Positions 1 through 10,968 are shown, numbered from the stretch's first letter. The stretch: DNA of 64,000 nucleotides from Clavaria fumosa (GCA_951802425.1 OX637798.1:2852001-2916000); one strand, 5' to 3'. Numbers and translations: made by a program. The notes: generated from the sequence alone by a model not told the origin.

Positions 1-2460
1 CAGCGTTTTCGGAGGCATCAATTGCGATGTTAACATCTGCGCTGTGCGGGGTAAGACCTGCCAGCGTCCTGTAGTAACCGGGTTGCGGGCGCGGTCGACG
101 GGGACGCTGATTCTCGTCTGTAGGTGGGTCAGGGTGAGGCGGTTCAGCGACTTCGGCGTCATGGGACTCCGGTTGATTTCCTTCTGCAGGATCATTGTCA
201 GGGGTGTCGTTATTTAGAGGTGAGTGAGGACGCAGAATGCGTTTAGTCTTCTCCCCCTCATGCTGCGTCTCACTGTTCCAGGTGAGAGTGTCCTTGCTCT
301 CGTCTCGGTTGAAGACGACCTTGCGTTCTATCCTGATCTTCCTTTTGTCTGGAAAGTAGATGCGGCAGCCTGTGCTTGTTGAATCAAAACCAACAAAATG
401 GCCCAAGTGGGCTTGAGACTCAAGCTTGCCGGCATTGACTGTTTTTACCCATGTCGGGGTGCCGAACGGTACGACTCACAAGAGGTCAGGATGTTTTCCG
501 TAGCGGGCTGAGAACGGGGTGGAGCCGTCGAGGGCGCGGGTAGGTGCTCGGTTCTTTACCCACGTCGCATGATTCATAGCCTCCCCCCAAAGGTTTCTGG
601 GCAGCCTCGAATCAATGAGCATCGCTCTGGCTAGCTCGACCTTTGTTCTGTTCCAGCGCTCTGCAATGCCGACTTGTTCATGCGTGTCGTGAACGGTAAG
701 CTCTCGTTTGGTTCCCTTAGCAGCTAGATGATCTGTGAACATCCTTGAGGTAAACTCGGCACCACGATCTGAGCGTAAGTACTTTATCTTGGCGCCGTCT
801 TGGGTTTCTCAAGCAGCTTCAAACGTTTTGTAGGCGTTGAAAACTGTGGAATTGTCACGCACGAACTGGACTTCAGTCCATTGTGTAGCATCGTCGACGA
901 AATCAATGGTGTACCGGTTCCCACCTAGGGAATGAACAGATGTGGGTCCCCAGAGGTCTGTGTGGATCCTCTCGCCGTATTTCTGAGCTTTGTTAGTCAC
1001 TTTCTCTGGGAAGGGGCGACGGTGAGGTTTTGCCTGTGTGCAGGCATCGCAGAAAGGTGTGTCGGATGTGTCATCAACCTCAATGCCAAGGACTTTGCCT
1101 GACACTATTGCATGCTTCACAGCGGCGTAGTTGATATGGCCGAGGACACGGTGCGCTTTGAGCATGGTAAGTTTTTGACCTTTCACAGCTACGTGCACGG
1201 CATCTAACAGGGGCGACAGCCTTTGCAATCTGTATAGGCCATTCGTCTTTGGGATTCTAGCTAGGATCTTTCCTTGTGGGGTTTTTACCATACATAGGTT
1301 ATCAGCAAACTCCATGGTGTATCTGGCCTCAGAGAGCTTTCCCACAGAGATGAGAGTAAAAGCCATGGTAGGTGGTCCTTAAGCCTGAACGTAGTAGTTT
1401 TCTGACCGTTTGAGGCTTGTAGGATGATGTCGCCACGACCTATGGCGCTTAGCTCCCTTCCATCTGCGGCCGTGATTGGCCTGTTGCTTGTGGGTGTGTA
1501 ACTAACAAACATAGCCTTGTCCAGGCAGAAATGCGCTGTTGCGCCGCTATCAAGGATTATATCGGACAGTCCAGGGACTGCAGCGGCGATGGCGGTGTGG
1601 GAAGGATTGTTGTGAAGGCAAGTGAAGGCTAGATAATCGTTATCATTTTGCTGATTACGGGGTGCGGCGACGACGGCAATTGCATTGTCGGCTTTCTTCT
1701 GCCATGGAGCCTGTCCCTCCTTCGCTCCTCCCTTTTGGAAGCAGTTTTCTGTTTTGTGGTTCGTGCACTGACAGTTCCCACAGGGTTTCTTTGTTTCTGA
1801 TGGGGATGGCTTGCCTCGGCCCTTGCCTTTCTTCATGTAGAGTGCTGCGTCACTGGACTTTGACAATTGGTCAGTGATCTCTCGCTGCCTTGCTTCTTCA
1901 AGGATGATGCGCATCAAGTCGTTCGGATTCAGGGTGTTACCGGCGAGACTTGAGCTATGCGAGATGGAGTGAAGGAGCGTGCGGTAGCTAGGCGGGATCG
2001 AGGTAAGTATGATCGTCGTGAAGTCTTCGTCATTCACTGATGATCCTAACCCTTCCAGCTCTTCACGGATCTTGTTCATTGCATTGAGATGGGCCTTCAC
2101 ATCTCCGTCTTCGTCGCAGTGCATCATTTGAAGCCTGCGGCGGGTATCTACTTTGTAGAGTTGACTTTTCGAGGTAGCGTCATTACGGATAGCGGTCCAA
2201 GTGTCCGCGACAGACATCCTTTTGACAATTGTCACAAGGCGCGGTGAAACCGTCGTAAGCAGAATATGCTGAGCGGCATATTCTTTTCGCTCGTACTCGT
2301 CCATCTTATTTTCCTTTTCTTCCTGTTCATCATTGGAGGCTCGGATTCCAGGAGCTTTCATCGGGATTCCGTCCGTGAGGAGGTAAGGGATCGGTTTTCG
2401 CGCATTTCCATCAATGTGTCTGATCAGGCCTCGAGATCCTATAGCCGTACGGACCTTCAA
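1..2460 (-). pseudogene. Copia Gag-protease-integrase polyprotein, broken
   Basis: From right to left the frame encodes a UBN2/Copia-type Gag (about 2,460-1,800), a CCHC zinc knuckle C-x2-C-x4-H-x4-C near 1,740-1,780, a protease with the DSGATAHF motif near 1,540, and a gag-pre-integrase to integrase core down to about 480. The integrase shows HTDLWGP, SDRGAEF and an E in QVGIAERWNRT. 1-475 is the tail after integrase, with FPDKRKIRIERKVVF and a Pro-rich linker. Lesions: in-frame TGA near 810 and near 478, and a short deletion with frameshift near 1,370 between protease and integrase. The first Met at 2,460 may not be the true start, because homologous Gag sequence seems to extend a little upstream. 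Confidence 0.88.
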
Positions 2461-2596
2461 CTCATAGTCGGGCAGTTTGCTCCGTCATCGCGGAGACGAG
2501 GTACGGATATAGAATTGTTCATGGGGCTTGCAGACATTGACTCTGGATGCGTAACAGGTCTCATAATCTATAGAATAAAACTAAAGACAGTCTATT

Positions 2597-2622
2597 AGCT
2601 CAGTCGAAGTACGGACTGAGCT
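2597..2622. repeat. Hairpin repeat in Copia LTR, copy 1
   Basis: Nine-base arms AGCTCAGTC and GACTGAGCT flank an 8-base loop. The same 26 bases recur at 2,705-2,730. The role is unknown; it could be a regulatory duplication inside the LTR. Confidence 0.8.
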
Positions 2623-2704
2623 CGTAGTTACCTAAAGACAGTCTATTCTATATTATCCTGTTAGAATAGATGTCTAAACGGAAGAGAGAACATTTGTTAC
2701 TCAC

Positions 2705-2730
2705 AGCTCAGTCGAAGTACGGACTGAGCT
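2705..2730. repeat. Hairpin repeat in Copia LTR, copy 2
   Basis: Exact second copy of the 26-nt palindrome, starting 108 bases after the first. Confidence 0.8.
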
Positions 2731-2820
2731 GTGCAAAGAGAAAAACACACGGCTAAAAGACTAATTGAATGTCCGATTGGGTAAGCGGTATTGTAACCGG
2801 TAATACCGACAATCTCAACA

Positions 2821-3483
2821 GTGATGTCGTTCAGCTCCATGCCCCAACCATGCCTCGCAACGGGGGTCTGCTGCTGCGCCTCTCCCACAGCAGCAGCCGC
2901 AGCGGCGGCAGCCCGCCCACAGTGGAAGCGGTCCAGTGCAGTCTTCCACCCGTTGCGCGAGTTGATCGAGAATTCTTGCTGCTGCTGCATGCGGAACGCC
3001 GGGGCTTGTGTCCGTGTCGTCGAACGGCGCAGCGGTCGTGATGAAGGTGGAGTGCACCTCGCTCGCGGCGGCGCCGAGATGCCGCTCGAGGTCCGTCTGG
3101 ATGCGCCGCAACGGCCCGAGGCGGAGCTTCAGGAGATGGAGTTTTTCAGTGAAATGCTGCTGCTGCCGGAGGTGGTGTGGTTGCAGCGAGGACGAGAGAC
3201 GCCGGTGGGGGTGCCAGCTATGGCGGCGGAGGAAGAGGGGGCGCCTGTAGCGGTGGCCATTTCGTCGGAAAGGAGGTCGAGTATGGCGTTGACATCGCGG
3301 ACGAGGTCGAGCTGGATGACGGCGCACCATGAGGCACGTTCTTCCTGCCATTCACGGCGGGCGTAGGTGAGCTGAAAATCTGTGGTGCGTTTGTGTGGTG
3401 GGGGTTCCACGAGCGTTAGTGGTAAGATCAACGAGCGTCAAGAGATTGGTGGCGCACTTTTGAGGGTGGCAGATTTACCTGGT
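2821..3483 (-). pseudogene. Galpha-A: fragment of a Galpha-like gene (helical domain)
   Basis: The minus strand holds a short P-loop exon (GKSATLK, about 3,463-3,483) with an intact GT donor, then the helical-domain exon with FQLTYARREWQEE, a Gln-rich stretch, and the region containing EFSINSRNGWKTALDRF. The segment stops at 2,821 where Copia begins, so switch I, switch II, the base-recognition loop and the C-terminus are missing. Upstream of the P-loop exon the sequence no longer matches other units, so exon 1 is also lost. The GKS-T-LK|NFQ exon junction followed by this helical domain is characteristic of basidiomycete Galpha subunits. Confidence 0.85.
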
Positions 3484-3920
3484 ACTAACGATGACATCAT
3501 CCATGATGAGTTACATGACCAATTTCTCAATCACACACAGGATAAGCAGCTTTAGACTCTTTCACAGAAGGAGTCAATGATCAGATATATCAAAATCTCT
3601 CCTCTCCCATTGTGCATTGTCCAATGGCTCGCTCAAGTTAGCTAAGCCGAGCCGAAAAAAGCCGAGCCATGGCAACACTAAGGAGGAGGAACGAGTCTTT
3701 CGCATTCGATCGAGATTTGATGAGTCAGAGATCTCCTTTGAACTAGTAATGACATCATCGTTGATTCGTCGGGTCACACAACCTTGCACCACGATGAGTT
3801 ATATATGAAAGTTCTTTCTAATCTCAGACTGGCCAAGAACAAGGTTGAGATTGGTCATCTCGAACCAAGCCGAGATTTGAACACACCTTGGCGACTGTCT
3901 TTCGTTGACTTGTTTTGGAA
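3484..3920. other. Unit A region between Galpha-A and the NHX remnant
   Basis: No gene recognised. The stretch GATTTGATGAGTCAGAGATC near 3,715-3,735 also occurs at the same relative place in units B (about 13,092) and E (about 42,605), so part is ancestral unit sequence. The surrounding DNA differs from the other units. Confidence 0.6.
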
Positions 3921-4660
3921 GCTTATTTATTTATTCCCTTCTCTGAAGCGATCAACTTCTTCTACAGGCACGCCTGCGGCCAACAGAACGAAGAGCTGCC
4001 GCATTCACGCCAGATGATGCTCTTCTGGGCCGGTCTGCGAGGCGCCGTCGGTGTCAATCTGGCTGCAGGCTTCAAAGGGCCCAACGCGCAGACGCTCCGA
4101 ACGACCGTGCTCATCGTCGTCGTGCTCAATGTCATCCTCTTTGGGGGGACGTCGGCACGGATGCTCGAGATCCTCGGAATCCGCATGGGGTCGAGGACGA
4201 GGACGTGTCCAACAGCGAGGAGGAGGACGGCGATGAGTGGAATCACCGAAGCACGCGCCTAAGCGGACTTGGACGATGGCGGCTCTACTTTGATGACGAG
4301 CTGCGTATCTGATGCATAGGAGACAGATGTTCCCACGCGGCGACCCTGCACGCACTACGCGACGTACAACCGTCAGCACGGGACGCGCAGATGCTAAACC
4401 CAGGCGTACTGTCCTCTGCCGCGTCATCGGAGTCATACAAGTCGGACAGAGAGGAGGTACTGCCGATGGCGCCGACGACGTCCGCTGGTGGTGGTAGTCG
4501 TAGTCGTGGGAACGGCGAGGAGGGCCAGGGGCGGACGGCGGATGGGGAACTCGTTGGGGGTGGGGATGGCCGGTGGTTCCAGACGCTTAAGGAGCGGTAT
4601 CTGCTGCCCATCTTCTCGAACGCGACGGTAAGCCAGACATTCCACGCGCGTAAGGTGCGG
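3921..4660 (+). pseudogene. NHX-A: 3' remnant of an NHX-type Na+/H+ exchanger gene
   Basis: Two blocks survive. At 3,930-4,190 the late transmembrane region is visible (FSEAINFFYRH, QMMLFWAGLRGAVGV, GFKGPNAQTLRTTVL, FGGTSARMLEILGIRMG). This matches the conserved C-terminal membrane core of endosomal/vacuolar NHX exchangers, including the FWAGLRGAV motif. At 4,391-4,655 the cytosolic tail follows in another frame (SDREEVLPMAPTTSAGGG, then RYLLPIFSNAT). The frame change at about 4,190 comes from a missing base in a G run. All upstream transmembrane segments are absent, so it cannot encode a transporter. Confidence 0.82.
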
Positions 4661-4669
4661 CGGACTGCG

Positions 4670-5150
4670 TCAGGCTTTGCGGCTGCTGCTCGAATTCGCA
4701 GCAGCGGTACAAGGCGCAGCTTCAGGAGACACTGTTTTTGAGCGAAGTGCTGCTGCTGCTGCTGCTGCTGGGGTTGGTATAGTTGTACCGAGGCGCGCCG
4801 GGAGACGCCGCTCTCGCTGGCGGCGGCAGAGGAAGGGTGACTCTGACGCTGGGCAGGCGGAGGTCGGCCGGGGAGAGACCGTAGGGGCTTCGGAGAGCCG
4901 AGCCATTTCGTCGGAGAGGATTTCGAGAGAGGTGTTGACGTTGCGGTTGAGATTGAGCTGGATGACGGTGCGCCACGAGTCGCGTGCCTCATGCCATTCG
5001 CGGCGGGCGTAGGTAATTTCCAAGTCTGCGGTGTGTGCGTGTGATGGAGGTTCCATGAGAGATAGCATTGGAATCAACGAGCGTCAGAGGTGGAATCAGC
5101 GAGCATCAAGGGATGAGCGGCTCACTTTTGACGATGCTAGATTTGCCTGG
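4670..5150 (-). pseudogene. Galpha-b-A: P-loop and helical-domain fragment of a second Galpha paralogue
   Basis: Minus-strand reading shows a diverged P-loop exon (GKSSIVK, about 5,115-5,135) with a GTGAGC donor, then a helical-domain exon beginning with EITYARREWHEARDSW and containing VIQLNLNRNVNTSLEILSDE, then a CAG-type Gln run near 4,747-4,770. It differs clearly from the Galpha copies at the head of each unit (DFQLTYARREWQEE). It is the only place where the 5' part of this second paralogue survives; units B-E keep only its 3' end. It is fused directly to the NHX-A tail. Confidence 0.75.
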
Positions 5151-5299
5151 TACACGTCGTCTAATCAGCATTAGGGTTGAAGATGATGGAAGTGTGGGGG
5201 GAGAGGAAGGGGGGAAAAATTATGCACCGCTTTCAGGAGGACGTTTGTGGGGTGCCCCCTACATCTCAGCTCCTCCTCCTGGCGAATCTGCCTGCCGAG

Positions 5300-5450
5300 C
5301 TTGCCGCTAAAGTGGCGAGCGTTGGGAGGACGGGGAGCTCGTACGGCCAGTGGTTCCAGGCGCTTGACAAACGGTACATGCTGCCCATCGTCTCGAAGGC
5401 GACGGCGAGCTGGACGTTTTATGTAAGTAAGGGACGGCAGCGGATGTTGG
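5300..5450 (+). pseudogene. Short NHX C-terminal tail fragment
   Basis: The plus frame reads GQWFQALDKRYMLPIVSKAT followed by SWTFY. This is a second, diverged copy of the NHX tail motif found at about 4,575-4,650. It shows that unit A once held two NHX 3' ends or was rearranged. The sequence 5,450-5,541 resembles the edge of the Galpha-b remnants of other units. Confidence 0.65.
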
Positions 5451-5541
5451 GGCGGGGGACGTGGTTCAGGGACACGTTGGGGAGACGTTGTGGAGGGCGC
5501 GAGGGTAGATTCATGTTGAGCAGGTTTTCCTTGTTTGGGAG

Positions 5542-5554
5542 GTCGGCGTCACAT
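5542..5554. repeat. Target-site duplication of the SINE-like insert, left copy
   Basis: GTCGGCGTCACAT, repeated exactly at 5,714-5,726 on the other side of the insert. In units B-E the sequence is present once (for example at about 15,479), so the empty site is available for comparison inside this window. Confidence 0.9.
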
Positions 5555-5713
5555 CCGCCATAGATTAAGGCAATAAAAACCACACACAATACGACAGACT
5601 ACCACTTACCCACTTACCCATCCTACACAACACACTCACGTACAACCGCGTCTTTGTCATAGCTACATGTGGCGGTATATAAATGCTGATTCAAAAAAAA
5701 AAAAAAAAAAAAA
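5555..5713 (+). mobile_element. SINE-like retroposon with poly(A) tail
   Basis: A 159-bp insertion ends in 21 consecutive A residues (5,693-5,713) and is flanked by a perfect 13-bp direct duplication. Units B-E lack it at the same site. Poly(A) plus a 13-bp duplication indicates target-primed reverse transcription by LINE machinery. The body starts CCGCCATAG and encodes nothing recognisable. It may be a SINE or a short retroposed transcript. I could not see clear Pol III A and B boxes. It lies 75 bp upstream of the NLR-A start codon, so it could affect that promoter. Confidence 0.85.
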
Positions 5714-5726
5714 GTCGGCGTCACAT
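5714..5726. repeat. Target-site duplication of the SINE-like insert, right copy
   Basis: Exact second copy of the 13-bp site at 5,542-5,554. The normal NLR upstream sequence resumes immediately after it. Confidence 0.9.
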
Positions 5727-5787
5727 GACACCGGCCATCGATAAGCATCGTCGCTCGCATCTTTCGTCGACACTACTAGTATCAATC

Positions 5788-8700
5788 ATGCGCAAAGCTG
5801 TTGACACCACCCTCGCGAAGCTAAAGTCGTCTACAGGACCTCAGTCCCTTGCCTTCATTAGCCTCCAGAATGCTCTTGCACTTCTCAAGGAGGTTGCGGG
5901 GAAGTCGGGTGTACCAGGATTACAGGAAGGTATCAAAGGATTAGTGGTTCTCCTCGATGCTATTCAAGTGCGTGAAACATCTCATTTACCGTCCCGTCGC
6001 ATTCTCGCTAACCATCCACACAGAAAACCTCACAGAATAACAGTGACTTGGAATCACTCGACCGTCGCGTTCGAGACTTGCATATCATGCTGCAAGAGGC
6101 ATCTGATAGCGGGACCCTGACTACAGCAATGACTGACCGTATCAACCGCTTGTCTGAGTGAGTCACCATCTCCCCAGTGTAATATTTTGTCAATCTCAGT
6201 CTCGAATGGCAGATCATGGAAGTCTGTCGGTGAACAGGCACAGCATATGATCATGCGTAACCACTTGAGGCGTTTCCTCACTCGCGACCGTGATACTGTT
6301 GAGATTATGAGCCTCATCTCTGCAATCAATGACTCAATACATCAATTTCTGGTAAGTAAATGGCCTGTACTTTTCAGAGACCATGATTGAGTGGCGGCTA
6401 CCCCAAGGTTCAAAGTACACTTGCCATTGAGTCCGCCCTTGGAGTAAGTTCATGAGCCATGAAGTAACATAGTTACTCAGATGTGACTGACTAATTGCTA
6501 GGAACATGCTGCCCGAGCTGAGGAACATGCTGCCCGAGTTGAGGGACATGCTGCTCGAGCTGAGGCTAGCCTTCAGGTTTGTCTCTTCCTGTCAGTGTCC
6601 TTATCTTGTGCATCATGTTTATCATATAATTAATTTATCAGGAAATCAAGACAAGGCTCGATGACTACAGTATGGTTTATTCATAATTTGATTTAGTGCT
6701 TTACTTATGTTTGGTCCGCAGCTGGTCTCAATCTGCCTCATGCCAGCACTGCTGGCTTCAGTTGCAACAATAAGCTAGTCCCATGTCTTGATGGTACTCG
6801 GAAACAGATTCTTGATGAGCTATATCAATGGATTGGTCATGGCATCAAAGACCTCTCCCAGGAGGGCATACTCACATCCTCTGACCATTTATGTGTCATG
6901 GGGACTCGGCAGATATTTTGGATCAATGGTGTAGCTGGGAGTGGGAAGACTACAATTGCTTACACTGCTGCAGAGTTCTGTGAGGACAAAGGAATGCTTG
7001 CTGCGAGCTTCTTCTGCTCAAGGGATAATGCTGATTGCAGCAACCTTAATTTGGTTTTCACCACCATTGCATATCAATTGGGACAGTTTTGTCCAGAGTT
7101 CAAGGCTTGCCTTGCAGGAGTGGTCAGGTCAAATCCTGATGTTGTCTACTCCAATGTCTCCTATCAGTTGAAGAAGATGATTGTCAAACCATTGCTTGCT
7201 ATGAGGAATAAGTTCCCTCAGGGTTTAGTGGTGATTGATGCTTTAGATGAATGCAAGGATGACAGTTCTACATCCACCATTCTGGCATCTTTGTCCCAAC
7301 ACATTGACAAGTTATTCCCATTGCAATTCCTCATCACCAGTAGACCAATTCTCCAGATCACTGGAGCTTTTCAACATCCACATCTCATCAATACAACCAG
7401 GCCATTGATTCTTCATCAAGTCAAATTGGATGTCATTAAAAGTGATATCCAGTGTTATCTAAAATGGCACCTTGGTGCTATCAAGCAGAAATATCACATT
7501 CTTGGTACCTGGCCATCTTCAAGAGATGTTGAAGACTTGACCCATATGTCTTCAGGCCTTTTCATATTTGCTGCTACTGCAGCAAGGTTTATTGATGCTG
7601 CTGATCCCAGGGGGCAATTGAAGATACTTTTGAACAAAAAGTCTGTTACTGGCTTCTCTCCTCTGCAGCATCTGGATCAGTTGTACTCCCAAGTGCTCAA
7701 CATTGCATTCCCAGATATTTCTGATCACCTTGGAGCCAAATTGCAATTGATTCTAGGTGCCATTGTCACCCTTCAGGATCCTCTCCCATCAGATCAATTG
7801 GAGGATCTGCTTGAATGTGATGTTCTTGGTTATCTTCAGCAGTTACAGGCAATCATCACCCTTCCAAATGATGGTGTTGGAGTTATTAGATTGATCCACC
7901 CATCATTCTTTGATTTCATTGTGGATTCTACCAGATGCCATGATGAGCAGTTTAAAATCAATCTTGAAGAGCAGCACACCATCATGGCAGAGAAATGCTT
8001 GACCATGATGAAAAGGTTAAAGAAGGATATTTGTGACATAGGAGATCCCACCAAATTCAGCCATGAGGTTCCAGATCTTCAAGAGATGATATCCAATCAC
8101 ATCTCATGCAGCCTGCAGTATGCATGTAGATATTGGGGTGTGCATGTTTGCAGTGGCAAGCTTTCAAGTGATGTGTTGAAGCTTCTAGAGGATTTCTGCT
8201 CAAATCATTTATTACACTGGATAGAGGTCTGCAGCCTTCTTGGGCATCTAAGAAATGCATTGCAAATGTTGGCATCTGTGCATGCCTGTCTTGCAGTAAG
8301 TGCATATTCTTGTCAGTTGAGGTTGTCAAAACTAACATGTAATCCTTTGTGCAGATCAGGAAAGATGTGCATATGACAGTCTCAGCACTGTTATACAATG
8401 GTCAAAGATTGATTCAAGAGTTCTTTCCAGCCATCAGTGTATCTGCCTTGCAGGTGTATTTTACAGCTTTGCCCTTCACCCCAACTGGCACTGAATTATA
8501 CGATACCTATCATAAGCAGATGGAGGGTGCAGTGATAGTGCAAGGGGCATTACCAAAAGAATGGAGTGCATGTATACAGGTCATGGAGGGCCATTCTGAT
8601 TGTGTCACCTCAGTGTCATTGTCTCCAGATGGCACAAGGATAATTTCAGGGTCTGATGACAAGACATTGAGAGTATGGGATGCAGTCACTGGTGCTCATT

Positions 8701-10337
8701 TGCAGACACTTGAGGGCCATTCCCATTATCTCACTTCAGTGTCATTCACTCCAGATGGCACAAGGATTGTTTCAGGGTCTTATGACAAGACAGTGAGAGT
8801 GTGGGATACAGTCACTGGTGCTCATCTGCAGACACTTGAGGGCCATTCTGATTGGGTCATGTCAGTGTCATTTTCTCCAGATGGCACAAAGATAGTTTCA
8901 GGGTCTGCAGATGGGACAGTGAGAGTGTGGGATGCAGTCACTGGTGCTCATCTGCAGACACTTGAGGGCCATTCTGATTATGTCAGATCAGTGTCATTCT
9001 CTTCAGATGGCACAAGGATTGTTTCAGGGTCTGATGACCAGACAGTGAGAGTGTGGGATACAGTCACTTGTGCTCATCTGCAGACATTTGAGGGCCATTC
9101 TCATTATGTCAGATCAGTGTCATTCTCTCCAGATGGCACAAGGATTGTTTCAGGGTCTGATGACCAGACAGTGAGAGTGTGGGATACAGTCACTGGAGCT
9201 CATCTGCAGACACTTGAGGGCCATTCTAGTTGGGTCAGATCAGTGTCATTCTCTCCAGATGGCACAAGGATAATTTCAGGGTCTGCAGATAAGACAGTGA
9301 GAGTGTGGGATACAGTCACTGGTGCTCATCTGAAGACACTTGAGGGCCATTCTAGTTGGGTCAGATCAGTGTCATTCTCTTCAGATGGCACAAGGATAAT
9401 TTCAGGGTCTGCAGATAAGACAGTGAGAGTGTGGGATACAGTCACTGGTGCTCATCTGAAGACACTTGAGGGCCATTCTGATTGGGTCAGATCAGTGTCA
9501 TTCTCTTCAGATGGCACAAGGATTGTTTCAGGGTCTGATGACCAGACAGTGAGAGTGTGGGATACAGTCACTGGAGCTCATCTGCAGACACTTGAGGGCC
9601 ATTCTAGTTGGGTCAGATCAGTATCATTCTCTCCAGATGGCACAAGGATAATTTCAGGGTCTGCAGATAAGACAGTGAGAGTGTGGGATACAGTCACTGG
9701 TGCTCATCTGAAGACACTTGAGGGCCATTCTCATTGGGTCAGATCAGTGTCATTCTCTTCAGATGGCACAAGGATTGTTTCAGGGTCTGATGACCAGACA
9801 ATGAGAGTGTGGGATACAGTCACTGGTGCTCATCTGCAGACACTTGAGGGCCATTCTCATTGGGTCATGTCAGTGTCATTCTCTCCAGATGGCACAAGGA
9901 TTGTTTCAGGGTCTTATGACAAGACAGTGAGAGTGTGGGATGCAGTCACTGGTGCTCATCTGCAAACACTTGAGGACCATTCTGATAGGGTCACATCAGT
10001 GTCATTCTCTCCAGATGGCACAAGGATTGTTTCAGGGTCTGATGATGAGACAGTGAGAGTATGGGATGCAAGAACTGGGGTCCTTCACATCATTCACAGT
10101 GATTCAAACTGTGGGAGGTCATGGCCATACCTCATCAATAATGGATGGATATCAACTTCTTTCACAAGGCATAGGCTTTGTTGGATTCCTGTGGCTTATC
10201 GTCACACATATGCATCCACTATTGATCAAGTGGCAGTGGTCACACCCCAGAATTCCATCATTTCCCTCCAACTCACTGCCTTGCATTCCTACCTCCATAC
10301 ACAGGTTCAAATACCTCTGCCTTCATATAATCCTTAG
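5788..10337 (+). CDS. NLR-A: NACHT-WD40 STAND protein
   Basis: Eight exons: 5788-5967, 6024-6157, 6213-6351, 6408-6443, 6502-6576, 6642-6669, 6722-8295, 8355-10337, summing to 4,149 nt and 1,382 residues with no stop. Residues 1-163 form a helical N-terminal domain; the FISLQNALALLKEVAGKSGV helix and following pattern resemble the MLKL/HeLo-like four-helix bundles of agaricomycete NLRs (inference). Exon 5 encodes three EHAARAE-type heptads. NACHT: Walker A GVAGSGKTT at 267-275, Walker B VVIDALDE at 367-374. Twelve 42-residue WD40 repeats run from about 801 to 1304, followed by a 78-residue tail. Such proteins are expected to oligomerise on ligand binding and trigger incompatibility or defence. 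The start is the first ATG of the conserved leader and is shared by all five copies. Confidence 0.92.
6502..6564 (+). repeat. 21-bp linker minisatellite in NLR-A exon 5 (3 copies)
   Basis: Three tandem 21-bp copies encode EHAARAE, EHAARVE and GHAARAE between the N-terminal domain and NACHT. The exon then ends with ASLQ. The copy number is 3 (A), 2 (B), 1 (D), 2 (E), and the exon is absent in C. The heptad length and Ala/Glu/Arg content favour a helical or coiled-coil linker. Confidence 0.9.
8589..10097 (+). repeat. WD40 array of NLR-A, 12 repeats of 126 bp
   Basis: Each repeat follows GHSxxVxSVSFSPDGTRI, then VSGSxDxTVRVWD, then TVTGAHLQTLE. Repeats 6, 7 and 9 are almost identical (SSW at the variable site, ADK at the second site, LKTLE at the end). 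Repeats 5-6 and 8-9 form a duplicated pair. Twelve repeats could build two six-bladed or one or two seven-bladed propellers. Confidence 0.95.
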
Positions 10338-10968
10338 CTCTTGTCTCTGGGGACCTCCCAAGCACAGGCCCATTGTGTGATGATGGTGAAATGAGGAATA
10401 AAATGTAACTTGAGTCAAAATATGTACCTAAATCTTAGTGAGAGAATTTGCATAACAATATGAGTCACTTCTTTTGTATGTCAGAAGTCTAAATAATAAT
10501 CAGAGTTCCCAAACTGCTGCAAGAAGCCTTGTGCCAAATACAGCACTTCTTTGCATCAAATATGCAGCCCCCAGTGACTTCCAGACACATTATGACAGCT
10601 GTATTCATGCAAAGCTGCCAATGGACAAAGTGATGCAGATGTACAAAGAAGAGATAAATTATCATATATTGACCAAGATTACATCCAGGTCAGAGGTTAA
10701 TGATAGATACACCTGGTCACTGCAGAAACAGAAAGAAGACAACAACAAAAAAGGAAAGAAAAGAGGGAAAACAAAATCAATCAAAAGACAACATTGCTGA
10801 GATGCACGAGGGGAGGTGTTCTGCATTGACGTTTGTTTAGCGACAAATACAAAAAATAAGAACAGGGTGGAGAGAGTAAAGGTGGGGAGAGGCTGAATGG
10901 CTGAACAGCAAAAAAAAAAGAATAGATTATGTGCTTGAGACAAAGCTGCGAGATGAGAGGGCGGGGCG
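10338..10968. other. NLR-A 3' flank, convergent with Galpha-B
   Basis: An AATAAA signal at 10,397-10,402 sits 60 bp after the stop and is conserved in position in all five NLR copies, so it is the likely poly(A) signal. The second half, from the block ATTACATCCAGGTCAGAGG near 10,680 onwards, is the 3' flank of Galpha-B. It is related to the flank after each Galpha-b remnant. No further gene is seen. Confidence 0.7.

Larger units (their letters stand above)
1..2820 (-). mobile_element. Ty1/Copia LTR retrotransposon, truncated by the window edge
   Basis: A minus-strand element whose 5' LTR lies at the right end and whose reverse transcriptase/RNase H part lies off the left edge. Its outer end, TGTTGAGATTG on the minus strand, abuts Galpha coding sequence exactly at 2,820/2,821, so it inserted into the Galpha-like gene of unit A. 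Order on the minus strand is LTR, gag with zinc knuckle, protease, gag-pre-integrase, integrase, then the linker before reverse transcriptase. The order integrase before reverse transcriptase defines Copia. Several stops and a small deletion show that it is inactive. Confidence 0.9.
2560..2820 (-). repeat. Copia 5' LTR (inner boundary approximate)
   Basis: The outer end at 2,820 is fixed by the junction with Galpha sequence and by the minus-strand TGTTGAG start. The inner end was not pinned down. Inside are two copies of a 26-nt hairpin (2,597-2,622 and 2,705-2,730) and a 16-nt direct repeat CTAAAGACAGTCTATT at 2,581-2,596 and 2,632-2,647. The second LTR is outside the window, so the boundaries cannot be confirmed here. 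Confidence 0.7.

Noticed and set aside
2815..3366. Long plus-strand ORFs opposite the Galpha fragments (and similar ones in every unit)
   Set aside because: They are GC-rich shadow frames; the minus strand carries the recognisable Galpha motifs and splice sites.
5683..6120. An ORF running from the A tract through NLR-A exon 1 and intron 1
   Set aside because: It starts inside the SINE-like insert and reads through an intron; the conserved start is at 5,788.
8589..10097. Regular 126-bp tandem repeats resembling a satellite or CRISPR-like array
   Set aside because: The repeats are in frame, multiple of three, and encode canonical WD40 units in one long open exon; the locus is eukaryotic.
6898..10337. 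NACHT and WD40 parts as two separate genes
   Set aside because: They are separated only by a 59-nt GT-AG intron with matching phase in all five units, so they form one protein.
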